Source: Motiliproteus sp041586615
GTDB taxonomy: Bacteria; Pseudomonadota; Gammaproteobacteria; Pseudomonadales; Balneatricaceae
Length of the DNA: 64,000 nucleotides
NCBI GenBank assembly: GCA_041586615.1
Contig: JBFGZS010000007.1
Coordinates: 25,551-89,550, forward strand
Direction of reading: 5' to 3'
Under the pieces are notes generated by a model, which searched no databases, was not told the DNA's origin, and worked only from the letters and a program-made list of their open reading frames with translations. Shown one piece after another: positions 43,766 through 52,047 of the stretch. The number at the start of each line of letters is the position of its first letter. Within the stretch, counting starts at the first letter, position 1. The position numbers and the translations under genes are program-made.

Positions 43766-44359
43766 TTATTCGCTCGAATCGAGATACAGGCTGCGATCAG
43801 TGGCGACACCCGACAACGGGATATCCCAGCTGGCCAGTTCCAGGCGCTCTACACGCTGAAAATCGTGGGCCAGTCCCAGTAGCTTCGGGCCGCGGAGACC
43901 GTTGCGCTGCTGTTTAAAGGCAAAGGTTCGATCGTAGTAGCCCCCTCCCATTCCCAGGCGTCCTCCACCTGCGTCAAACGCAACCAAGGGTAGTAAAACC
44001 AGGTCCAGTGCCCAGGGCGGTACGCGCCGGGTCAGGCGGGGTGTGGGTTCCTTGATGCCGTAGCAGTTCGGGCTCAGGTGGGTTTGGTTGTCATAGCGTG
44101 CAAACCAGAGTCGATTGTGACGCACCGGATGCAGGACCGGCAGAAAGCATTCTTTTCCGGCAGCGCGAGCGCTTTTAATCAGCAGGTCGGGCGATATTTC
44201 GCCGTCCGCGGCCAGATAGAATGCGACGCGTCTACGGTAGCGAAACAGGGGGTGGCGATGGAGAACCCGGGTTAACTGCCGCGCGGCTTGCGCTTGTTGG
44301 GTGGGGTTGAGCGCCCGTCGGCGGGTGCGCATCGTTGCGCGAAGCTGTTTGCGATCCAT
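43766..44359 (-). CDS. fau: 5-formyltetrahydrofolate cyclo-ligase
   Basis: This 197-residue enzyme converts 5-formyl-THF to 5,10-methenyl-THF using ATP. The start at 44359 gives MDRKQLRATMRTRRRAL, the family N-terminus; an in-frame extension to 44485 would run into the 6S RNA. The motif LLPLVAFDAGGGRLGMGGGYYDR is diagnostic. It lies downstream of the 6S RNA gene on the same strand, the arrangement of ssrS-ygfA in Escherichia coli. Confidence 0.93.
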   Translation of the reverse strand: MDRKQLRATMRTRRRALNPTQQAQAARQLTRVLHRHPLFRYRRRVAFYLAADGEISPDLLIKSARAAGKECFLPVLHPVRHNRLWFARYDNQTHLSPNCYGIKEPTPRLTRRVPPWALDLVLLPLVAFDAGGGRLGMGGGYYDRTFAFKQQRNGLRGPKLLGLAHDFQRVERLELASWDIPLSGVATDRSLYLDSSE

Positions 44360-44435
44360 AACGTTGGGTATCAGGTGACGGAGTAGATGGGTTTGGCCGC
44401 TGTGAACGGTTACGCCAAAAGGCAGGCTTGCATGG

Positions 44436-44613
44436 GGCTCCCTGCAGTGCCGATGCCGGTATAGGCCCTGAACCCGAAGGTTCAAGATGGTGGTTCCTGC
44501 CGTACATTAGGCTTTCCGTCAGGCGGACATGCACATCAGTACTGCGAGAAACCCCCGGGGTATTAGTTATCGGCTCAAGGGACATAACCAGCTGTCAAAC
44601 ACCTCAGGGAGCT
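44436..44613 (-). ncRNA. ssrS: 6S RNA (SsrS)
   Basis: The minus-strand interval between zapA and the cyclo-ligase carries a roughly 178-nt structured RNA. Its closing stem pairs CTCCCTG (44605-44611, read on the minus strand) with CAGGGAG (44438-44444). Conserved 6S features include CCCTTGAGCCGATA near the 5' half and a CTTGAACC/GGTTCA hairpin near the 3' half. The zapA-ssrS-ygfA order is the classic one. 6S RNA binds sigma-70 RNA polymerase in stationary phase. Ends are estimated from the stem and promoter. Confidence 0.88.
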
Positions 44614-44620
44614 GGCGCCT

Positions 44621-44648
44621 ATTATACCCGTGTCGCGAATAATGTCAG
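44621..44648 (-). promoter_or_regulatory. Sigma-70 promoter of 6S RNA
   Basis: On the minus strand CTGACA (44643-44648), a 16-nt spacer and a perfect TATAAT (44621-44626) precede the predicted 5' end by about 7 nt. Confidence 0.75.
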
Positions 44649-44748
44649 TCTTGTATTTCAACGAATTTATGTATAGGGCGCTACGGCTCGCGAGCTATAG
44701 GAAAGCGTGGGGGCTTCTTCCGGCAGGGGCCGTCGACAGGCGGCGTCT

Positions 44749-45060
44749 TTAGTCGTCGCTGCTCAGTTGCTGATCGTCGGCCAATGCCTGATCGATACGA
44801 TCGCTGAGGCGACGAGTCTTGGCTTCAAGTGAGGTTACCTGGGTGCGCGCCTGAAGCAATTCGTGGGACAGGTTCAGCGCCGCCATAATGGCCATGCGCT
44901 CCAATCCAATGATTTTTCCTCCCGAACGGATATCGCGCATCTTCTTGTCCAGATGCTTGGCCGAGGCCAGCAGCTCGGAACGGGCGTCTTCCGGGCAATT
45001 GATCAGATACTCTTTACCCAGCACCGAGATGCTAACCGTGTTGTCGTCCTGCGCGCTCAT
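44749..45060 (-). CDS. zapA: Cell division protein ZapA
   Basis: This 103-residue protein bundles FtsZ filaments at mid-cell. The N-terminal region (VSISVLGKEYLINCPEDARSELLASAKHLDKKM) and KIIGLERMAIMAALNLSHELL are typical, followed by a coiled-coil. The start overlaps the stop of the next gene upstream by 1 nt. Confidence 0.93.
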   Translation of the reverse strand: MSAQDDNTVSISVLGKEYLINCPEDARSELLASAKHLDKKMRDIRSGGKIIGLERMAIMAALNLSHELLQARTQVTSLEAKTRRLSDRIDQALADDQQLSSDD

Positions 45061-45266
45061 CAGCTTTGCTCCATTGCCTTCAGCCGGGTGATCATCGCTT
45101 CCACTTTACTGCGGGTATTGTCGTGTTGCTGCCGTAGTTGCGCGCGCTCGGTTTTCATGACGGCGTCTTTCTCTTTCAGGCGCTGATTCTCTGCTTCTAA
45201 TGTCTGGCAGCGATCGATCAGGCGATCGATGCTTTGTTCAAGTACACGCAGGCTTTCGTCAGGCAT
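45060..45266 (-). CDS. ZapB-like/TIGR02449-type small coiled-coil protein
   Basis: This 68-residue protein is almost wholly coiled-coil (LEQSIDRLIDRCQTLEAENQRLKEK...). Proteins of this type precede zapA in many gammaproteobacteria and are thought to act in division. The coupled arrangement with zapA supports this; the role is inferred from context. Confidence 0.83.
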   Translation of the reverse strand: MPDESLRVLEQSIDRLIDRCQTLEAENQRLKEKDAVMKTERAQLRQQHDNTRSKVEAMITRLKAMEQS

Positions 45267-45463
45267 ACGGCTTACCCATCCCTTGATTCAGCCGTGGGCA
45301 ATTATTCCGGCGGCAGTTAAACGCCCACTATAAGGTGGGCCGTTATAAGGGTCAATCTCTGCGCTAGTGATTGGTTATGAATTGGGTGAGATGCTACGAT
45401 TGCAACACGATATTCCTGCCCCTTCGGGGCGTGACTTTCTTTACCCCGCCGCAAGGAAATACC

Positions 45464-46057
45464 ATGACATCTGAAAGCGCTAATCCGGTAACATTTCCCG
45501 ACTTTGACAGTATCGCAGACCTGTTTGTCGAGCTGGGTTCCTTGAACTCGCCCGCGGAGTTGCACGGCATCCTGTGCGGCCAGCTCGCCTCCGGCGTCCG
45601 CTTATCGGCGCCCCTATGGCTGCAATCGGCAGAAGAAGCCTTGAGCATAGCCCCGATTACCGATAACGGCCATCAGCAGCGGCTGACGGCGCTGTATCAA
45701 AGTACGCTTAACAGCCTCGAAGGAACCGGTTTTGGTTTTCCCTTGCTGCTCCCTGAAGAAGAAACGCCTCTGGATCAGCGCGGTGAGGCGCTGGGGCAGT
45801 GGTGCCACGGCTTCCTGTGCGGTTATACCCTCAGTGGTGCGAGCACCGATCAATTAGGCGAAGAAGCGGCCAGCGCGCTGGAAGATTTTGCGCATATTTC
45901 TCAGATAGCCGTGAGCGAAGAAGGTAGCGAAGAGGATGAGGCCGACTTTATGGAGGTCTCCGAGTACGTGCGGATGGCGGCGTTGCTGATCTTTGCAGAA
46001 TGCAATGTGCCACAGGACCAGGCACAGACCACCGCCCAAGGTGATGTTTTACACTGA
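45464..46057 (+). CDS. YgfB/UPF0149-family protein
   Basis: This 197-residue protein has a start at 45464, after AAGGAA, that gives MTSESANPVTFPDFDSIADL. Motifs are SPAELHGILCGQL, LGQWCHGFLCGYTLSG, and an acidic SEEDEADFMEVSEYVRMAALLIF, all typical of the family. The biochemical role is not settled. The gene precedes pepP by 7 nt, the usual operon. It is divergent from the zapA pair. Confidence 0.93.
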   Translation: MTSESANPVTFPDFDSIADLFVELGSLNSPAELHGILCGQLASGVRLSAPLWLQSAEEALSIAPITDNGHQQRLTALYQSTLNSLEGTGFGFPLLLPEEETPLDQRGEALGQWCHGFLCGYTLSGASTDQLGEEAASALEDFAHISQIAVSEEGSEEDEADFMEVSEYVRMAALLIFAECNVPQDQAQTTAQGDVLH

Positions 46058-46064
46058 GGTAACC

Positions 46065-47441
46065 ATGCGAGAAATCGGCGTAGAAGAGTTCGTAAACCGC
46101 CGCTGCCAGTTGATGGCGGCGATGGGTGACGATGCGATTGCGGTGCTGGCGGCTGCGCCGTTGAAGACGCGCAACCGGGACAGTGAATACCCTTTCCGTC
46201 AGGACAGTGACTTTCATTACCTTAGCGGATTTCCCGAGCCGGATGCGGTTCTGGTGCTTTGTCCCGGTGCCGAGCAGGAGGTGGTGCTGTTCTGCTTGCC
46301 GCGCGACCCGGCCAAAGAGGTCTGGACCGGTTACCGTATAGGGCCGCAGGCGGCAGCGGAAAAATATGCACTGGACCGCGCCTGCAGCCTGGACGACATC
46401 GATTCGCTGTTGCCGCCGTTGATGAAAGGCCGCCAACGGATTTTGTACTCCTTTTCTAGGTCAGACGCGTTTTCTAGGTCAGACGCGTTTTCTGGGACCG
46501 AAACCTCCGCGGGCGCGCAAGCCCTGAGCGCACGAATCCGTGGCTGGCGCCAGGCATTGCTTGGACAGGAACGGCACGCGCAGCGGGTCCCCCAACAAGA
46601 AGAGAACCTGGATGTTTTGCTGCACGAGATGCGGCTGTTCAAGAGCCCGGCCGAAGCGGATCTGATGCGTGTGGCCGGCGCGCTGTCGGCCCAAGCGCAT
46701 TGTCACGCCATGCGGCGTTGCAAACCCGGGCTTATGGAATATCAGCTGGAAGCCACCATTCGGCACTGTTTTGCCGAACAGGGCTATCGTGAACCCGCCT
46801 ACAGCACGATCGTTGGTGGTGGCGCCAATGGTTGCATCCTGCACTACACTGAAAACCGCGATGAACTCTGCGACGGCGAGCTGGTGTTGATCGACGCCGG
46901 CTGCGAGGTGGCGGGGTATGCCGGGGATATTACGCGGACTTTTCCGGTCAACGGCCGCTTTAGCGAGGCGCAGCGCGCCCTCTACGAGCTGGTTCTGGCC
47001 GCGCAGGAGGCCGCCATCGAGGTCATCCGCCCGGGCGTTAGCTGGAATCTGCCCCACGAGCGTGCCGTGGCGGTACTCACCGCAGGCTTGCTGAAGCTGG
47101 GCCTGCTGCAGGGCGAGCTGGATACCCTGATCGCCGAAGAGGCGTATCGGCCATTCTATATGCACCGTACCGGGCACTGGCTCGGGCTGGATGTGCATGA
47201 CGTGGGTGAGTATCAGGTTCAAGGGCGGTGGCGTGATCTGCAGGCGGGAATGGTGCTGACCGTTGAGCCGGGGTTGTATATTGCGCCGGCGATGGACGCT
47301 GTAGACCCGTGCTGGCACGGAATCGGTATCCGGATTGAGGACGATATTCTGGTCACCGCCGACGGTTGCGAGGTGTTGACCCGCGCGGTACCGAAAACCG
47401 TTGCGGCAATCGAAGCGCTGATGGCGGAGGGTGACGCATGA
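46065..47441 (+). CDS. pepP: Xaa-Pro aminopeptidase PepP
   Basis: This 458-residue metalloaminopeptidase removes N-terminal residues before proline. The N-terminal domain (about 1-175) includes RQDSDFHYLSGFPEPDA. The catalytic pita-bread domain has metal ligands in LIDAGCE...AGDITRTFP, HRTGHWLGLDVHD and VEPGLY. A hexapeptide repeat (FSRSDA twice, then FSGTE) lies in the linker around residues 130-142, from an 18-nt tandem repeat in the DNA. The start at 46065 follows GAGGT. The stop overlaps ubiH by 4 nt. Confidence 0.95.
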   Translation: MREIGVEEFVNRRCQLMAAMGDDAIAVLAAAPLKTRNRDSEYPFRQDSDFHYLSGFPEPDAVLVLCPGAEQEVVLFCLPRDPAKEVWTGYRIGPQAAAEKYALDRACSLDDIDSLLPPLMKGRQRILYSFSRSDAFSRSDAFSGTETSAGAQALSARIRGWRQALLGQERHAQRVPQQEENLDVLLHEMRLFKSPAEADLMRVAGALSAQAHCHAMRRCKPGLMEYQLEATIRHCFAEQGYREPAYSTIVGGGANGCILHYTENRDELCDGELVLIDAGCEVAGYAGDITRTFPVNGRFSEAQRALYELVLAAQEAAIEVIRPGVSWNLPHERAVAVLTAGLLKLGLLQGELDTLIAEEAYRPFYMHRTGHWLGLDVHDVGEYQVQGRWRDLQAGMVLTVEPGLYIAPAMDAVDPCWHGIGIRIEDDILVTADGCEVLTRAVPKTVAAIEALMAEGDA

Positions 47442-48682
47442 GCGGGAGTACGCGTTACGATGTGGCTATCATCGGGGCCGGTATGGTTGGCGCGAGTCTG
47501 GCGCTGGCGCTGTTGCCTCTGGCACGAGCACGGGGGCTGCGTATTGCGCTATTGGAGGCGCACCCCTTGCCCGCCACGACCGACATGCCTTTGTCACCCA
47601 GTTTTGATGCCCGCGCTACCGCACTGTCTTATGGCAGCGGTCTGTTACTGGATCGGCTCGGTGTCTGGGCGGCGCTGACCGATCGGGTCGCGCCGATTGC
47701 GCAGGTGCGGGTTTCCGATCGAGGGCATTTTGGTGCTGCACGCCTGGATGCCACCGAGGAGAATGTAGCTGCCTTGGGTTATGTGGTTGAAAACCGTGTG
47801 CTGGGGCAGGCGCTGCTGCAGCGGCTGGCTGCCGAGGGCCGCGGTGTGGTCGACCTGCTGTGCCCCGCGCGGGTTTCCTCGGCGCTCATGCAGCCGCAGG
47901 GGGTGCAGCTGTCCGTTGCCGTGGAAGCCGGTCAGCAGACTTTGACGGCGGAGCTGGTGGTGATGGCTGACGGAGGGCGCTCGACGTTGGCTGAACAGCT
48001 GGGCCTGGATTACCAGCGCCGTGATTATGCCCAGCGTGCGCTTATTGCGAATGTGCGTCTGCAACGCCCGCACGGCGGCGTCGCCTACGAGCGCTTTACC
48101 GCATCAGGCCCGATGGCCTTGCTGCCGCTGCAGGACGATGCCGAAGGGCAGCCGCGGGCCGCCCTGGTCTGGAGTGCCGAGCAGGCGCGCTGCGAAGCGC
48201 TTCTGGCGATGCCGGATGCGGCGTTTGTCGCTGAGTTGCAGAATCAATTTGGTTATCGGGCCGGCCGATTGCTGGGTGTGGGGGGGCGAAGCAGCTATCC
48301 CTTGAACCTGATGCGGATTCGTGAACAGGTACGGCCGAATCTTATCGCACTGGGCAATGCGGCGCACACCTTGCACCCTATCGCCGGGCAGGGCTTTAAT
48401 CTGGCACTGCGTGGCGTTATGGTGCTGGCCGATGAGCTGGCGAGTGCGTCGGCTGCGGGTGCGCGCTGGGGCGATATCGCGGTGCTGGCGCGCGTTGAAG
48501 CGCGCTGTCGGTGGGATCAGGATAAGACCATTGGCTTTAGCGACCAGGTTACCCGGCTGTTCTCGACCGAGCGTCGCCCAGCCGTCATTGGCCGCAACCT
48601 GGGCTTGCTGGCGCTGGATCTGTGCCCGCCCGTCAAGCGCGAGTTTGCCCGTAGTGCGATGGGGCTGGATGCGGGTCTATAG
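47438..48682 (+). CDS. ubiH: 2-octaprenyl-6-methoxyphenyl hydroxylase UbiH
   Basis: This 414-residue flavin monooxygenase takes part in ubiquinone ring hydroxylation. The FAD site is VAIIGAGMVGASLALAL, the substrate region FDARATALSYGSGLLLDRLGVW is UbiH-like, and the second FAD motif GNAAHTLHPIAGQGFNLALRG is typical. It is coupled to pepP by ATGA overlap and followed by a paralogue (ubiI-like). Confidence 0.92.
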   Translation: MSGSTRYDVAIIGAGMVGASLALALLPLARARGLRIALLEAHPLPATTDMPLSPSFDARATALSYGSGLLLDRLGVWAALTDRVAPIAQVRVSDRGHFGAARLDATEENVAALGYVVENRVLGQALLQRLAAEGRGVVDLLCPARVSSALMQPQGVQLSVAVEAGQQTLTAELVVMADGGRSTLAEQLGLDYQRRDYAQRALIANVRLQRPHGGVAYERFTASGPMALLPLQDDAEGQPRAALVWSAEQARCEALLAMPDAAFVAELQNQFGYRAGRLLGVGGRSSYPLNLMRIREQVRPNLIALGNAAHTLHPIAGQGFNLALRGVMVLADELASASAAGARWGDIAVLARVEARCRWDQDKTIGFSDQVTRLFSTERRPAVIGRNLGLLALDLCPPVKREFARSAMGLDAGL

Positions 48683-48767
48683 CGATGCCGCGACAGGGTG
48701 TTCGATCGAGTGCGGTTCGCAGCCTGGACAATAGGCTTGATGTGACGAGGTTAGGTGAAGCATAACG

Positions 48768-50009
48768 ATGGCAGATCAACAGACGGAAAAGAGTCCCCCG
48801 CCACTGGGTGACGAGGTGGATATCGCCATCATTGGCGGAGGGATGGTCGGCATGGCGCTGGCCTGTGCCTTGGGTGGTAGCCCTTTGCGTGTGGCCGTGA
48901 TTGAGTCGCAGCCGCACGCCGAATCGCGTGCGGCCGGTAGGCAGGACTATGACCCGCGGGTCAGTGCGCTGACCCAGGGATCGCAGCGCTTTCTGCAGCG
49001 GCTCGGGGCGTGGGAGGGCATGACCCGGCAGCGGGTCTGTGCCTATCAGCATATGCGGGTATGGGACGGGGAAGGCACCGCCGGTATTGGCTTTAGTGCC
49101 GCCGAGCTGGCACAGCCCAGCCTGGGGCATATCGTAGAGAATCGCGTCACCCTCGCGGCGCTCGAGGCGGTTGCCCAGGGGCACGCCAATATCGATATGG
49201 TGCGTCCCGCCAGTCTGCGTGATCTGACCTGCAGCGTTGCCGAGGGGGATTGGCACGAGCTGGAGCTCAGCACGGGTCGGCGGTTGCGGGCGCGTTTGCT
49301 CGTGGCCGCCGACGGGGCACACTCGCGGGCGCGTCAACTGGCGGGGCTCGGTGTGTCGGCGTGGGACTACGAACACGCGGCGATCGTCACCACCGTGACG
49401 ACCGAGCACGCGCATCAATACACCGCCTGGCAGCGTTTTACCGAGGATGGCCCCTTGGCCTTTCTGCCGCTGCCGGGTGACGCTGAGAATACCGTGTCGA
49501 TTGTTTGGTCCACGTCTCCCGAGCATGCGCGCGCCCTGATGGCGCTGGATAGCGACGGGTTTAACCGGGCGTTGGAACGGGCCTTTGAGTCCCGGCTGGG
49601 GCGCATTCTGCACAGTGATCCGCGTTTCTGTTTTCCGTTGACCCAACGGCATGCGCCGCGTTATGTGAGCGCGGGTGTGGCATTGGTCGGCGATGCGGCG
49701 CACAGCATCCATCCACTGGCGGGGCAGGGGGTCAATCTGGGCTTGGCGGATGCACGTGAGCTGGCGGAGCAGATACTGTCGGCCGTTGCGCGGGGGCGGT
49801 CATTTTCGGCGTTGACGACGCTACGCCGCTATCAGCGCGCACGCCAAGGTGAGAATCTGGCCATGATCGGATTGATGGCGGCATTTCGCCACCTGTACGG
49901 TGATGTGCCGCCGCTGGTTCATTGGTTGCGTAATCTCGGTATGTCCTGGGTCGACCGGCAGCAGCGGATCAAACGCTTTCTGGCCGGACAAGGCATGGGG
50001 CGGTCTTAA
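48768..50009 (+). CDS. ubiI: UbiI/VisC-type FAD-dependent hydroxylase
   Basis: This 413-residue paralogue of UbiH has FAD motifs DIAIIGGGMVGMALACAL and GDAAHSIHPLAGQGVNLGLAD, the latter matching the UbiI/UbiF group. It probably performs another hydroxylation of the ubiquinone ring. Discrimination between UbiI, UbiF and UbiM needs phylogeny. The gene lies 85 nt after ubiH. Confidence 0.85.
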   Translation: MADQQTEKSPPPLGDEVDIAIIGGGMVGMALACALGGSPLRVAVIESQPHAESRAAGRQDYDPRVSALTQGSQRFLQRLGAWEGMTRQRVCAYQHMRVWDGEGTAGIGFSAAELAQPSLGHIVENRVTLAALEAVAQGHANIDMVRPASLRDLTCSVAEGDWHELELSTGRRLRARLLVAADGAHSRARQLAGLGVSAWDYEHAAIVTTVTTEHAHQYTAWQRFTEDGPLAFLPLPGDAENTVSIVWSTSPEHARALMALDSDGFNRALERAFESRLGRILHSDPRFCFPLTQRHAPRYVSAGVALVGDAAHSIHPLAGQGVNLGLADARELAEQILSAVARGRSFSALTTLRRYQRARQGENLAMIGLMAAFRHLYGDVPPLVHWLRNLGMSWVDRQQRIKRFLAGQGMGRS

Positions 50010-50121
50010 GGCGGTAACGTCATGCCGAGCACGTCATTTCACCGTGGCGGGCGGCGGAAAAGACCGCTTATTGGTTGCAAAAGTGCCGGTCCGGCGTGTC
50101 TTGGTCATTAGAATAGGGAAT

Positions 50122-51228
50122 ATGATGGGTAGCAAAACAGTTCTGTACGGCAAGCATCAGGCCATGGGCGCGAAATGGGTGGATTTTGGTGGCTGGGATA
50201 TGCCCATTCACTACGGCTCACAGGTCGAAGAGCATCATGCCGTGCGCAAGGCTGCCGGCATGTTTGATGTCTCGCATATGGTTGTGGTCGATGTCAAAGG
50301 CGGCGATGCGCGTCTGTTTCTGCAGCATCTGTTGGCCAACGATGTTGCGCGCCTAAAAACGCCGGGTAAGGCGCTGTATAGCGCGATGCTCGACGAGACC
50401 GGCGGGGTTCTGGATGACGTGATCGTTTATGCCATGGGTGCACCGGGCAGTGCCGGCGAATGGTATCGGTTGGTGGTGAACTGTGCGACGCGTAAAAAAG
50501 ACCTCAACTGGATGGCGCAACAGGCGGTTCGCTACGATGTGGGCCTGACGGAGCGCCCCGAACTGGCGATGGTTGCCATCCAGGGGCCTGACGCCATCGA
50601 GCGGGTTTGTCAGGTGGTCTCGACAACGAAAGCGGCACTGATTCAGGCGTTAGCGCCGTTCAGTGGCGATGGTGTTGGCGGCTGGTTTATTGCCCGTACC
50701 GGTTACACCGGTGAAGACGGTCTGGAGGTCATGTTGCCCGAGGATGAGGCCGCTGCATTCTGGCAGGCACTGGCTGATGCCGGCGTTGCTCCCTGCGGTC
50801 TGGGCGCACGGGATACCCTGCGTTTGGAAGCCGGCCTGAATCTGTACGGTAACGATATGGACGAGTCGGTATCCCCGTTGGTCGCCAATATGGCCTGGAC
50901 CGTGGCATGGGAGCCGGCAGCACGGGATTTTATCGGCCGTCATGCCTTAGAAGCGCAGCGTCAGCAGGGCGTCAGTCACAGGTTGGTTGGACTGGTGCTT
51001 GAAGGACGCGGTGTCTTGCGCGCCGGTCAGAAAGTTCTGCTGGGCGCTGACGGAGACGGTGTTGTGACCAGCGGTACGTTTTCACCCACCCTCGGTCATT
51101 CCATCGCGCTGGCCCGTGTGCCGGTGTCCATCGGCGCGCGTTGCGATGTTGAGGTGCGGGGTCAGCGGGTCGGCGTTGCCGTCACCAGGCCCTGCTTCGT
51201 ACGTCATGGAAAAAAAGTCTATTCTTGA
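50122..51228 (+). CDS. gcvT: Aminomethyltransferase GcvT (glycine cleavage T protein)
   Basis: This 368-residue protein transfers the methylene from aminomethyl-lipoyl GcvH to tetrahydrofolate. The start at 50122 (second ATG 50125) gives MMGSKTVLYGKHQAMGAKWVDFGGWDMP; the longer in-frame extension overlaps the previous gene. Motifs VEEHHAVRKAAGMFDVSHM, and ARDTLRLEAGLNLYGNDMDE are typical. gcvH follows after 120 nt; gcvP is not in the window. Confidence 0.95.
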   Translation: MMGSKTVLYGKHQAMGAKWVDFGGWDMPIHYGSQVEEHHAVRKAAGMFDVSHMVVVDVKGGDARLFLQHLLANDVARLKTPGKALYSAMLDETGGVLDDVIVYAMGAPGSAGEWYRLVVNCATRKKDLNWMAQQAVRYDVGLTERPELAMVAIQGPDAIERVCQVVSTTKAALIQALAPFSGDGVGGWFIARTGYTGEDGLEVMLPEDEAAAFWQALADAGVAPCGLGARDTLRLEAGLNLYGNDMDESVSPLVANMAWTVAWEPAARDFIGRHALEAQRQQGVSHRLVGLVLEGRGVLRAGQKVLLGADGDGVVTSGTFSPTLGHSIALARVPVSIGARCDVEVRGQRVGVAVTRPCFVRHGKKVYS

Positions 51229-51348
51229 ACTTTATGCCTCGGGTATTACCGGTTTGCCGAGTGCGAGTCTATTCTTGAATCACGGGGGAGCGCCGCGCCG
51301 CAGTGGTGTTGCGTCCAACTGAATGCCTTAGCCTATGAGGATTGTAAA

Positions 51349-51741
51349 ATGAGCAATATTCCTGCCGAGTTGAAGTATGTATCCAGTCATGAGTGGATTC
51401 GCGTTGAAGGCGATGGCACCGTCACCGTGGGTATCACCGATCATGCACAGGAGCTACTCGGTGATGTGGTGTTTGTTGAGCTGCCAGAAGCCGGTGCCGA
51501 CCTGGGTACGGGTGATGATGCCGGTGTGGTTGAGTCGGTTAAAGCCGCGTCAGATATCTACAGCCCGCTGTCGGGCGAGATCGTGGCGATCAACGAAGCC
51601 CTGGAAGAAACTCCCGAGTCCGTGAACAGCGACCCTTACGGTGATGGCTGGTTCTTCAGGATTAAACTGAACGACCCGGCCGAGCTGGATGAGTTGCTGA
51701 GCGCCGAAGCCTACGCCGAACTCTGTGAGTCTGAAGAGTAA
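51349..51741 (+). CDS. gcvH: Glycine cleavage H protein
   Basis: This 130-residue lipoyl carrier has its Lys in VVESVKAASDIYSPLSGEIV. The rest (EWIRVEGDGTVTVGITDHAQELLGDVVFVELPE) is typical. It carries the aminomethyl group between GcvP, GcvT and Lpd. AGGA lies before the ATG, and a strong terminator follows. Confidence 0.97.
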   Translation: MSNIPAELKYVSSHEWIRVEGDGTVTVGITDHAQELLGDVVFVELPEAGADLGTGDDAGVVESVKAASDIYSPLSGEIVAINEALEETPESVNSDPYGDGWFFRIKLNDPAELDELLSAEAYAELCESEE

Positions 51742-51763
51742 GACTCATCCGTCCGTGTTCCGA

Positions 51764-51786
51764 GGGCCGCTTAGCGGCCCTTTTTT
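51764..51786 (+). terminator. Intrinsic terminator after gcvH
   Basis: GGGCCGC and GCGGCCC pair around a TTA loop and are followed by six T, 22 nt after the gcvH stop. Confidence 0.92.
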
Positions 51787-51801
51787 GTGGCGTGCAACTT
51801 A

Positions 51802-51935
51802 CTAGGTACTAGGACGCCGCGTGGCGGCTGCTAGTGGCTAAACTGAAAACAACGGTAGGTGGCGGGCCTAGTCTGTGCTGAGGTGTTTTTGCCGTTTCGC
51901 TCCTAGCAGCTTCGCAGAAGCGCTCTAGTACCTAG
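51802..51935. mobile_element. 134-bp inverted-repeat element (MITE-like)
   Basis: The termini are perfect 11-bp inverted repeats: CTAGGTACTAG (51802-51812) and CTAGTACCTAG (51925-51935). A second nested pair, GCTGCTAG (51827-51834) and CTAGCAGC (51903-51910), is spaced exactly 14 nt inside on both sides. No coding capacity is seen. The form suggests a miniature transposable element or a cruciform-forming repeat. It fills most of the gap between gcvH and rlmI. Confidence 0.55.
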
Positions 51936-52047
51936 CATCTGTTCTGCTCGGCGCAGTTTGTCTGTGCTTACGGTATAATCGCCGCCAATCGTCTGCGGCC
52001 GCTCTTTTACCCAGGCCCGCAGCGTCTCTAATCAGGAGTATGCGTTT

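Noticed and set aside
50010..50121. Glycine riboswitch before gcvT
   Set aside because: The short gap lacks the conserved glycine aptamer segments.
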